In this document: positions 36,577 through 47,161 of the stretch, piece after piece
How the letters are laid out: every line of letters begins with the position of its first letter
Position numbering within the stretch: the stretch's first letter is position 1
Assembly (NCBI GenBank): GCA_021464245.1
Contig: JADCRB010000013.1
Location: forward strand, 4,074,466-4,138,465
Length of the DNA: 64,000 bases
Source of the DNA: Carallia brachiata
Lineage: Eukaryota > Streptophyta > Magnoliopsida > Malpighiales > Rhizophoraceae
Direction: 5' to 3'
Notes under the pieces: generated by a model
Seen by the model: only the letters and a program-made list of their open reading frames with translations
Database searches by the model: none
Told to the model about the DNA's origin: nothing
Made by a program: the position numbers and the translations under genes

Positions 36577-39500
36577 CTATTGAGGTGTTAATAGTGACAA
36601 TGTGAGTCCATTGATTGAACATTGCTCATGGTTGCTTGATAAAGAATAAGCTCCAACTAAAATTCTATCAATGCAAAACCTAGGCTGCTTCGACTTAGGT
36701 AATATGCCATCACCTCCCAGCATCAAAGCCACAGTTGACAAGCCAAGCCTATCATCTAAACTTTGTTGAACACATAAAAGGGCCACATGGACCAAATGTT
36801 GTGCTTCAAATGGATTGAATGAGTTCCCCATTAATGTATCTATCAGTAGCAAACACCTACCTTCAGTATACAGCTTCCATGCTTGGCCACAATACATTTC
36901 AATGCCAGATTAATTTTTTTTCTTTAAAAGACCAGATGAGAGTAAAGAGTGAGTTTTAGTATAACAACATGAAGGCCACCGATTCGAGTCTTCACGGAAA
37001 CCTCACAGTTTAGAAGTTTATTGTACTCAAAAACACCCTTTTTGGCGACAATACCAAATTATTCCAGGAAAAAAGCTATAAGGTTGTTATGAAGTGTATA
37101 AGATAGACAATAATAATAGAACGAGTGAAAATAAGAGAAGAAAAATAGTTTTTTTTTTTGTTTATGGTAAAGATAGTGGTTCATCATTGTGAAGGGACAA
37201 GTAAGGAAGGAACTAGAGTTCGAAATCTAAATTCTCCGGCAAAAAGCACACACATTTTACCACTCCAGCTAAACTGGATCCTTAAGAGAAAAAAATAGTT
37301 GTCGTGTCTTAAATTGACACAAGTTAAGTGAATTGATCTTCGTGATTTAGAGTTTTTTAATCAATATAATTAAGGAATCCACACATTGATCTACTTACAT
37401 GGCCAGGAAGGCTAGGATAGAAGGAAATTCTTGTATTCCTCTTCTCAAAAACAATCTTTAGCACAAGAATGCAGAAGCTAAACACCTCAGACTTTATCGA
37501 GTAGTGCCCTTGAAACACATACTCTGGAGGCATGTAATCACCGTACAAAAACTATTCACCAATGCAACAGATTGGAAAACAATATCATCAGCAAACAGTG
37601 TATAAGCACACTATTGTGAGGATACATACTATGTTCTAACCACCCTATTTGTATTCACTTCAGTTTTATTTCCTCTAACGCTTTTGGTAGTACCAAAATT
37701 TGAAATCTTGGGGTTCAAATCTCTGTCTAGTAGAATGTTTACTAGCTTTAAGGTCTCCATAGATAATTCTCAATCTTAAATCTTGATGTAAATATATAAG
37801 CCTGCAAACAATCCCATTGATGATGTCCACACATTTTTGCCGATCCAGTACTATGCTGCGTTTTAGATCTCCCAAAAGTTTTTCATCAAGCATAAGTGAT
37901 TTTGTTGATGATGTAAGTCCATGAAAAAAAATGCCAAGACATCTTAAAAGGTCAATACTTTCATGATAATATGATCCATTTAATTTTATTTCAAAAAAAT
38001 TCTAAATGAAAACACCTTTTTCTAATAACCATAATTAGTTTGCTGATTCATGTGATTTATGTGATTTAGGCTTACATATCCAGAGCTCTTAACTAATAAG
38101 GCAATAACAAATAATGTCTGAGAAATCAAGAAAATCTATCGGGCTATTCAAATGAACCAAAAGCTATATCAGGAATTAGAGAGTTGAACCAAAATTGAAG
38201 CTGTCCAATCTTTTGTTGGGCAAGTATTCATAAATCAACATCTTTTCCTCTCCTTCATGGCAATACTCGAGAAGTGTGACAAGGTTTCTGTGTTGAAGTT
38301 TGGCAATTAATGTGACTTCATTCTTGAACTTTTTAAGGCTTTGACTTTAATTTTTTGATAGTTTCTTAACTACTATTTCTTGTCCATCCTGCAATATACC
38401 ATGAAAGCATCATTTGTACTAGTTACAATTCCATAGAATAGTCCTAAAGACCCTTTAAAAAATTTTTACAAACAAAATAAATCGTGGCAACATCCTGCTC
38501 ATTACAATTTGAAGTTTACTCAAGAAACTGATATCTTTTATTTGTGTCCTTACCTTATAGACAGGTCCAAATCCACCTTGTCTGAGCTTTTTATCAGCTA
38601 AAAAACTAATGGTTGCATAGTCAATTGTAGCTAAATCAAAAAAAGCAATTCCATATCTTTATTTTGGGAAAGGTTTTGGTGTAACTTTAAATTTTTCTTT
38701 CCATATTTCCCTGAAATGAGGGAAATGAAATCTATAAAATAGAAAGAGAACCGCAAACTCCAAAATGAAGAGACATTGCATGGTCACAAACCAAGCCAAG
38801 GGCAATTGCACTAACGAGGATAATTGTGTTGTTACTATTGAAGAAGTACATAACATAGCCAATAATTTAGAGTTACCTGAATTGAGATTATATGCTCTTG
38901 ATAAATAACAAAATTTTAGTTGAGTTGAAAATTTACCTTTCTTTCCCCATATGTAAAGAGCCAGAGATCGGCCTAGGAGCACGGTTACAATCACTGTAGA
39001 GATGACAATGATCCTCGTCCCATTTTTATCTGCTAAAAATAGAATTTGACAAAAATTGCAGTAATGAAACATAATAACACAACTACTAAGTTAATAATTA
39101 GTATTCATTTCGCTACTTTTGCTTTTAGCTATTCAAAAGCAATAGATGGCTCGCCTTCTGGACAACTGAGGCCTAGAAGGTATCCATCTCCTTTGAACCC
39201 TTTCAAGCAATAACACTGTTATCATATTTTTCCATTGGGAAGGAAATGGTAAAAACAATCTGTATTTGGGGAACACCTGTAAATCCCTTTTAACCACCAC
39301 TTAGCTTAAGCACTTCAGTGGTCTACCTGGACTGCTCAAGTGCAAAACTAAATAAAAGTATGCGACATTCATCTATTATATTCCTTTCGACGTATTCCAA
39401 CCAATCTGACACCCCTTTGTACCCATCTGATATACAGTTCAAGTGGTCGCTAGTATACCTGATCCTGCAACTATGCACAAAAGGATAGGGATATCTATAG

Positions 39501-39844
39501 TTTAATATAAGGAAAACATTTTGCAAACTTGGTGCATAGTTATTTCCACATAGTTGGTGTAGGCTTTCAATTGAACGGTTTCAAGTAGTGGGAACATTGA
39601 TGCAAATGCCATCTTTGGTGATGCTTCTTACCTGAAACTCTCCAATCATTAGGCCTTGAGACTAGGTGCAATTTAGCTGAATTGGGCATCCTTCAAAGAA
39701 TCCAAATGGGTACATAACCCTAGAATTCAAGCCTGCTGCTGGACAAGATTGGTTGCAGTCAGCGGAAGTTGCACAGCCAATGACTGTAAGAACTATCATT
39801 AGTGCAGGAAATGGAAACAATTTTGTTGCATATGTAGGAGCCAT
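36577..39844 (-). pseudogene. chimeric receptor pseudogene: WAK-type ectodomain + S-RLK-type kinase (copy B)
   Basis: Minus strand. The ectodomain exon (39844 to about 39120) starts with a signal peptide (LMIVLTVIGCATSADC), then CPAAGLNSRVMYPFGF (GUB_WAK_bind), SITKDGI and SIESLHQL landmarks and an EGF-like CYCLKGFKGDGY near 39200. The membrane exon (about 39035-38940) reads IIVISTVIVTVLLG. Kinase exons follow in S-RLK order: 38680-38556 (GGFGPVYK), 38395-38195 ([20 protein letters not shown]), 37895-37655, 37550-37399 ([16 protein letters not shown]) and 36886-36577 (AWKLYTEGR...LLCVQQ). Breaks: two in-frame stops in the ectodomain, a stop after KKLSKN, frameshifts near 38645 and 37740, HRD changed to YGD, DFG to NFG and a damaged last acceptor. 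The kinase resembles the neighbouring S-RLK, not WAK kinases, hence the chimera reading. An adjacent-gene artefact is possible but the exon spacing argues for one gene. Confidence 0.78.
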
Positions 39845-40254
39845 TTGTACTATTGCTTACCTTTGGATAAATATGATTCATTAGATGAATTAATTTATTT
39901 AGATTTTCAGGAAAAATAAAAACCAATAAGGAACCAAATCCTTGATATAATCGAATTTAGTAACAACAATATTTGTTAGCAAGCTTTTCGACTTCCTACA
40001 AAAACATCACACATGTTAGAGCCAAAACTCCTCGTATGAGCAGAATATGCAATTGTATCAGCTCGGCATGTCCACAAGTGAAACAAAAGACAAATTAAAA
40101 TTTCTTGGGTTACACACGAATCAGAATACATATGTTCAGTGGGGTGCCTATTGTATCCAGAATAAAAAAAATAGGATCTTTACAATAAGTCCATGTATAT
40201 AATTTTAATACTTTTTTATTATTGATCATACTATAGTTAGGAAAGAATGAAAAA

Positions 40255-40890
40255 TTGAATGAAATACTTTTTAGTTTGTTTTCAATGTAGTCCTATACTT
40301 TAGTCCATTTCAATTTCAGTCTCAATGTTTTGATTCTATGTCAATTGAGTCCAATCACTAACGAGAGATGTATTGATCATCAAATAAGTACATTAACTGA
40401 ATTAAAAAATAATAAAATAAGTAATATAGGTATTAAAATCGTATTTCCTACCCAAATACAAACTACTGTCATTACCACTACCACCACCACCACAACCACC
40501 ATTTTATGCCAATGAAATGAGTTTTGAAAAAGAAGAAATGAAGTGGAGATTGGTGTCAGTGAGAAAGAGAGAAGTAATTTTGAGCTTGGGCTTAGAGGAG
40601 GAAAGATGGGAGAAAAAAGAAGGATGGTAGGAGGAGGAGGCAATGGCTCGCCGAAAGACGAGGAAGCGGCGGCTTGGTGAAAGAGGAGGAGATCATAATG
40701 CTCGTCGGAGGTGGAGATGGGAGGTCGAGGGGTGATAGGGTTGGTGGTGTGGTCAAACTGTTTTCTATTAGCAATTAGACTCAATTGGTATGGAATCAAA
40801 CCGTTAAGTATTAAATTGAAATAAACTAAACATTTAAGACTATATTGAAAAAGAAAATTATAAGATCTAGAACTAAAAATTTGATTATTC
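40255..40890. mobile_element. TIR element with gene-like interior (copy B)
   Basis: Inverted arms of about 100 bp (CAATGTAGTCCTATACTTTAG at left; complement of CAATATAGTCTTAAATG at right; both contain CAATTGAGTC) enclose 300 bp of GC-richer purine-rich DNA with a poly(ACC) tract at 40483-40500. The layout is that of a small Pack-MULE-like element; the origin of the interior is unknown. Confidence 0.5.
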
Positions 40891-41295
40891 CTATCCATAG
40901 ATCACATAGGTCTGGAAGGTAACCATGGCTATCATCTAGTTTTAAATCTTTGCGTCAGATCCCAAGTCAACAATTTATTCAGCCAGCATTACTCGGAATC
41001 TTCCCTTTCAGCAATCGCACACCCAAAAAAAGAAACACAAAGGCTGGCATTTCGGGCTCTCTTGGGTATCTTCTTGGGAAACTAGGAATCAAAATCTTAT
41101 TTGCAAAACTGGGCCCAATATACATGGCCGAGCCGACATGCCCACTAAGAATATTTGATCCAAATACCTGAGAGGAAAAAGCCCAATACCTCTCTCAAAT
41201 ATTTCCAATAAAGAATCTTTGATCCAAATACGCAAGAGAAATGAGCCCAATGCCTCTCTCAGATATTTTCCAATAAAAACTATCTTCATGTCTAT
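40891..41295. repeat. spacer with a 64-bp tandem repeat (2 copies)
   Basis: Units 41154-41217 and 41218-41281 share TTTGATCCAAATAC, GCCCAATRCCTCTCTC and TTCCAATAAA. The rest (40891-41153) has no recognisable feature. Confidence 0.7.
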
Positions 41296-41308
41296 AATCT
41301 AAATATAT

Positions 41309-41446
41309 TCGAGGTCGAACATTTGCTCAATTAGTTAAAGAGGTTGTCTCTCAACTAATAGGCGGGGGTTTCAAATTCCACCAAATCTCACTTCCCCTTC
41401 TCCCTCCCTAAATGCAATAAGACTTATTATAGACAAAAAAAAAAAA
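41309..41446 (+). mobile_element. 138-bp tRNA-derived SINE
   Basis: Flanked by perfect 13-bp copies AATCTAAATATAT (41296-41308 and 41447-41459). Its head has a pol III-like A box (GCTCAATTAGTTAAAGAGG) and B box (GGGTTTCAAATTCC); the tail is A12 or longer. A further AATCTAAATATATCCC lies at about 41479-41494. Confidence 0.85.
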
Positions 41447-41459
41447 AATCTAAATATAT

Positions 41460-43590
41460 CCCTTTGATCAAAAAAAGAATCTAAATATATCCCCCACGAT
41501 CATGATGCTGATGTGAGCTTGACGTTTTTTTTTTTTTTTCTAATTAATTAAGGGAAGAGCATTTTTATTAGTGAATTTTAAAATTAGAATCTCAAGTCTC
41601 ATCTTAAATTTTAAAATATGAGCTTACTTGTATCAATAACTTGATATATTAATTTGAAAAAAAAAAAAAAAAAAGCGAAGAATCTGGAAGCTAATATAAG
41701 CTTTGGCCAGTAATCATGTATACATCACAATTTTTCTTAGATCTAGAACCCAACATGTTATGGTGAATTCTCCAAATTACTTTTTTCAATCTTAGTTGCA
41801 CATCCTGTCATTTTTTGTTATATATCAAGCATGTTTTTTTGAAAAATTTAGATTTAAAAGTTTCGAAATTTTAATAGGTGGTCTCCACACTATGCTCCTG
41901 CGATTCATTGTACTCTATCCCCCAACATTTTCCGTGTTTTCACAACTAATCAATCAATGCACATCCTACATATTTTGGCAAAAATTTGAATATCAAAATT
42001 TTGAATCCACCCTGTCTTTTATCTTTTTTGACCATGTACAAAAGTCTTATAAAAATCGACCCCAGCGACCTAAGGAGGAGTTGGGTTACCAATTCAACTA
42101 ATAAATCAAAAATTCACATTGACATTTTAAAGAAGTGACTCAATCTGAGGTCAAGTTTACTAATTTGCCCGTCCGACCGGCGGGATTGGGCTTGATTTAC
42201 TACACCAAAATTCTAATGTCATAATAATGACACAACAATGTTTTTTATTTGAATGGAATTAGTCAACGATCAAATTCACGCGTAAGCATGAGGTGGGAGG
42301 GACGTCAGCTTCCCGTAAGCCTCTAACACTGTCTTGGAAAAGTGAAAATTTATTAATTAATTTTCTCATTAGATTTTAATCTTTTTTTTTTTAATTTTCA
42401 GGTTTCAATTTTAATAAAGGGGCGTGAGATTTAAAAAAAAAAAGAAAAGAGAAGATTATTTTTATTGAATGGTTGGTTACTCAATAAATTTTTTAGTAGA
42501 TTAAAAAAAATGATTTATTAATTTTGATTAAATTTTCTGATTGAATAAATAAAATTATATAAAAATTTCTGACTCGCTAAAATTTTCTATAAAACGAAGT
42601 CACAATCCTAGGAAGGTTGAAACGGTAAGTTAGAATTATTTGAGATGATAGTTTAATTGGTAATTTAGTATATTTTTTCTTTCAGTAGCCCAAATTTGAG
42701 TTCGTAACCTTACGATTTAAATTGATAAGGATATTGTATACTGTGCGTTGTAAGTTCCAAACTCATTTATATCGAAGTTGGATGTGAGAGAGACCTACTC
42801 AAAGTTAACAATGCTTAGGTGGTGAGTTTTTTTCTGTGAGAGAGATTAAATGAGAACACAGCAAGTAACTCTTGACCTCGATTCACAGCTACGATAACTT
42901 ATATATTAACGATAGATTTTTTTTCTTGATTAAAAAAAAAAAAAGGAAAAAGGAACGGCAAGTTAGAATTAAAAACATCAAATCAAGACTAATTGCTTGC
43001 TCCGCATGCATTGGAGCAGTTGTGTGTCTCTGGAACAGTGATTTTGGGTTTAAAGTTTTCTAAAAAGAGAGCATTATTCCATTAAAAAGCAAGAATAATG
43101 CATCAAATAAATTTGTTTTGTAATCCATGTAGGGTTAAAGTGACCGCCACTTGTTAAATAAACACCTCACTTGATTGCTCATGAACAAGGAACACGACGT
43201 AGATGTGGGTTGGAAAGATATACGTGAGAGTAATAATTTTGAGCGATTTTGATTGATTACTTTAAAAAAAAAAAAAAAAAAAAGAAATTTTGATGGTTTA
43301 TTTTATGTTTGTGTCCTCTCATGATTCTTTAACGTTAAGTCAAATAATTTCCTTTATTATAAATTGGGATGGTTTTAGTGTCCGACAAAACCAACTCAAG
43401 AGATTGTCCCGCGAATAATAATAAGTAATTTTTAATAACAATATATATATTTTAAATAATAAAAAATTTAATGATAAAATTCTGTTAATAAAATTATGAA
43501 TGTTGTTATTTAAAATTTAATATTTGTTATTTTTTGTATACTCTGTTGAACCAAAAATATCAATTGTCCAAACTTTTCCCTCATAAATTT
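41460..43590. other. intergenic; no gene seen
   Basis: AT-rich with poly(T) (41526-41541) and poly(A) (41658-41674) runs. A weak SINE-like stretch at 42634-42760 (ATAGTTTAATTGGTAATTTAG, then GAGTTCGTAACC) and a tail-only insertion at 43264-43286. The frame at 41796-42101 shows no domain. Confidence 0.5.
43264..43286 (+). mobile_element. probable tail-only insertion, 23 bp
   Basis: A20GAA lies between ATTTTGATTGATTACTTT (43246-43263) and ATTTTGATGGTTTATTTT (43287-43304), 15 of 18 bases alike. No empty-site comparison is available. Confidence 0.4.
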
Positions 43591-43604
43591 GCAAAGGAGC
43601 TACC

Positions 43605-44262
43605 CATTTATCTCTTAAGATACACAGACACTCTAAATTTAAAGTCGTGCAAGTGTTGGACACGCATTTGATACGGACACACGCCTAATACACTTCGAAC
43701 ACGTGTTGGACACGCCAAGAAGTGTCTGACAAAAAGATTTTGAAAAAAAAATCGGATACACATGTCAAACATAACAAAAAGGTGTATCAGACACGTTTGA
43801 GACATATTTACGAATATTTTAATATTTTTACTTTAAAAAAAGTTACAAAAATAAAAAAAAGAAACTTACCATTTAAATTTTTCTTCGGATTCTAACCGAC
43901 TTAATTTATCAAATTCTTCATTGTATTGAAATCACAAAACCAAGACTCTAATTTTTATCGTGACATCACTTACGTCGCTTACAAATCAAGGGTTGGCCCA
44001 AGTAATCAAAAAAAGAGTTATAGATAAGTTGCTTTCAAGACTCACAGAATAAGAAAAAACTAAAAAAACTCGATTTTTCTTTTACTCTTTTTATTAATAA
44101 CGATGATTCAGCTGTCTCATACATATATCAAACACAAATAATATATATATATATAAACTGTGTCCGTCCTATACCCATGTCTTAATTTTTTAAAGATTAA
44201 CACATTTCCATATCTATGTTTACTGTATTTGTATCCGTACAACCTAACTTATTTCAACATCA
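43605..44262. mobile_element. possible degraded Mutator-like MITE with GTGTC/GACAC clusters
   Basis: Left part 43610-43800 is packed with ACACG, GTGTTGGACACG and GACAC motifs; the right part ends with TATTTGTATCCGTAC. Ends and target duplication are not resolved. Confidence 0.3.
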
Positions 44263-45656
44263 CTTGAAAAAACAAAAGGTACTAGACAAAAGTCCTACGT
44301 GCCTGTGACATGAGTTCCTATGAAAAATTCACCCAAACATAAGTTGTCCTCTATGGCCAGGAATTTTTCTTTTTTGTATTATGGTCGCTATCAGCAATTG
44401 CTCATTCATGTTTAAGCTAGAAACATAGAAAGCAGTTACTTTTGGATTGTGAGCTAACCCAAAAACTCCAAATCTTAATTAATAACATAAGATCGAAAAC
44501 CAGTTATGCCGAGAGGCAAAGAGTCTGATATTTATTGATTTCTTATGCTCTGAGTCATTGTCTAGTTATTGTTGTGGCCTAGTTATTAGCTCTGTTACTA
44601 GTTCCTGTGCATTAAAACACCTTTAGGGTTAAAAAACTCTGGTCAAATGTTTTGGGAGCTAATCCATACACTAGGTTGTTTTTGCTAATAATACTGATTC
44701 TTTTTAATTGCTGGCCAATTTGTATATAAGATAAAAAGCATAGGATTGGCCAACCATTAAATTCTGTAGAAATGGTAAGGAACTTTGTTTTCATGTTTAC
44801 TGCATTTAAATTTGTGTATTGTAACCAATGAGCTATAATTTAATTAGTATTAGAATCGTTTCTACAATTAAAAGTCTTAAATTTGGATATTAATTGGAGC
44901 TAATTAATGAAGAAAAATATATGTATAGAGTTACAGCGTAGTTTGGTTATAGAAATTGTGAACTACAGTTCAAAATTTTAAAATGTGTGAAAGTAAGTTA
45001 CACTAGTATATTTATTTTTGTCAAATTTGTAGAGATATTTTGCTCCTATAGGAGAGACGAGGAGGGTGAGACAGAGGACGAGGATTCGAACTCCACCATT
45101 TTCCATAACATCAGTGTCTCATGCCAACTTGGCAAGTCGAGATCTTGTATAGATATAAAACGAAAAATATAGGAAGATTGATAGAAAAGTGTCAATAATA
45201 AAATAACGTGAAATATTTTTATAATGATATTAATTTTTTTTATAATAAAAAATAATATTATAATTTTTTATATTATATTTTATTAATTTTATTATAAATA
45301 TTATTAGAATAATTATATTATTGATATTCTTTGAAACCATTAATTTTTCTGCGTAGATCCACGCCCGCAAATGAAAAGAGACGTGCATGTTTAATAGCCC
45401 TTAAGCGGTCAATCCAACCGGGCCCTTAAGCATGATGTTTTGGGAGCGTCAGGCTGATGTAAACCACGTGAGTCTCAATTTTGTCCACTACAGACAGGCG
45501 AGGCCGCCTCAACAAAGACCAGCAGATCAGTAATTACCTCGCAGGTTGCTCTTCATTGAAAGCACAAATGTGATTCAGCCTTTCACTCTTCCTGGTCAAT
45601 GATCATTGTTTAATTTGAACTGCCGATCTACGCCGCTTGGCTCCAAAGAATAATAC
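44263..45656. other. intergenic; no gene seen
   Basis: One minus-strand SINE-like stretch lies at about 45035-45140 (TTGGCATGAGACAC as A box, GGAGTTCGAATCCTC as B box). Otherwise AT-rich without recognisable features. Confidence 0.4.
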
Positions 45657-45666
45657 AAAAATAATG

Positions 45667-46197
45667 GGGTTTGTAAATTTTTGATTCTAAATTTTTAAAT
45701 TTGTTTACGTTTGAATTCTAAATTTTTTAAATTTTTTTACATTTGAATTCTAAATCTTTTTAATATTTCATTTGAGTTTTAAACTTTTAGATTTTCTATC
45801 AAATCAGTCCCTATATTTACTAAAAGTGATCAATTTATTAAAAAATAATTTTAACTTTATAAAAAATTATTTCAAAAAAGATTAAATATCTGAATTGAAT
45901 ATTTTTTATATAAAAAATATACATGTTACCTATTTAATTCATATATTTGTTGATTAAAAAAATATTTAATATGTACATTTTGTTGATGAAAAAAATATTT
46001 CATTCATCTATTTAACTCTTTTTAAATGATTTTTATGAAATTAAACTCATTTATTAATAGATTGACCACTTTTTGTAGTTTAAAGGACTGATATATTAAA
46101 AAATCAAAAGGTTTAGAACTCAAATAAAATATTAAAAAAATTTAGGACTCAAATATAAAAAAATTTAAAAATTTAAGATCAAAAATATGCTTATCCC
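45667..46197. mobile_element. 531-bp foldback MITE, Mutator-like
   Basis: Flanked by perfect 11-bp copies CAAAAATAATG (45656-45666 and 46198-46208). The ends are GGGTTTGTAAATTTTTG and the complement of GGGATAAGCATATTTTTG, and the arms fold back over most of the length. Non-coding. Confidence 0.8.
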
Positions 46198-46208
46198 CAA
46201 AAATAATG

Positions 46209-47123
46209 TCCAAAACAGAACCGTAACAGCTTTCATCGTGGTTGTTGGGTAACCAAAAAAAAAATGGCAGATACATAGTAGCTTGAATAAAATAAAGTTC
46301 AATAATTAGAAATTAAAAACTGCTACTAAGATGTCCTGAACTGTATTATTTATTGTCATGCGACGGGTGGTTTTATTTTGAAAGAGCAACACTCTATAAT
46401 TTCATTTAAATAATTTTAAAATAGTTTAATTTAATTTAATAATATTTAATTATTTATTATTATTTTTTATATCTAATTGTTTATCTTTTTTTTATTTTAA
46501 TAAATTTGTTTATTTAATGACTTTGAAGTTACTCAAATAAAGTTATATTTTTTTTTCTATTTTTAATTACTATTCATTTTTTGACGTCTCTTTACAACCT
46601 TTGTCAAATTAGTTACCCAGCTTTGGCTAAGCAAGATCTTGGGTAAGCATGAGGCTTGTGGTGCATCAGCAATTCAGCATTCAAGAATTCGGTTGATTCA
46701 AATATATTACTGGTATTTATGATTCAAATATGTTACTGTCAGGAACAATAGCTCTATATTACCATTGACTAATTAAATAAAATTAGACTCAAATAACACT
46801 CAAATTTATTAATTTTAAAAATGTTCCACACAATTAACTAAGAATCATACGTCATTAACTAAGACAACATGTCGTTATATAATAACAAATATCTATTCTA
46901 TTCAACTGCTTAAATTATATCAAATAAGACTAATCTAAAATTTTACTTAATTTCTAATTAAATAATAATTTGAATTAACTTCAACATGCTGGTGGGCTGG
47001 CTTTTTGTGCTGTCCACAATCCAATACAAGAAAATGGACTGAGACCCCAATGTTGGAGAATGTACACATAGAGAATTTCAGGCCAGAAGGTTGTTGAACT
47101 CGCCATTGAAGTTGCAAGGAATG

Positions 47124-47161
<38 letters not shown>

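Larger units (their letters stand above)
28372..40830. repeat. segmental duplication, copy B
   Basis: Direct paralogue of 8196-27545 (block map given there). It is shorter because it lacks the 8.3-kb element, the hAT, the Harbinger-like and the 630-bp foldback insertions, but it alone keeps the kinase exons of the receptor pseudogene and carries its own SINE (30067-30383), MITE (31261-31576) and LINE (34150-34985). Confidence 0.8.

Noticed and set aside
41796..42101. Plus-strand frame of 101 codons as a gene
   Set aside because: Phe/Ile-rich translation of AT-rich DNA, without start context, splice partners or family signature.
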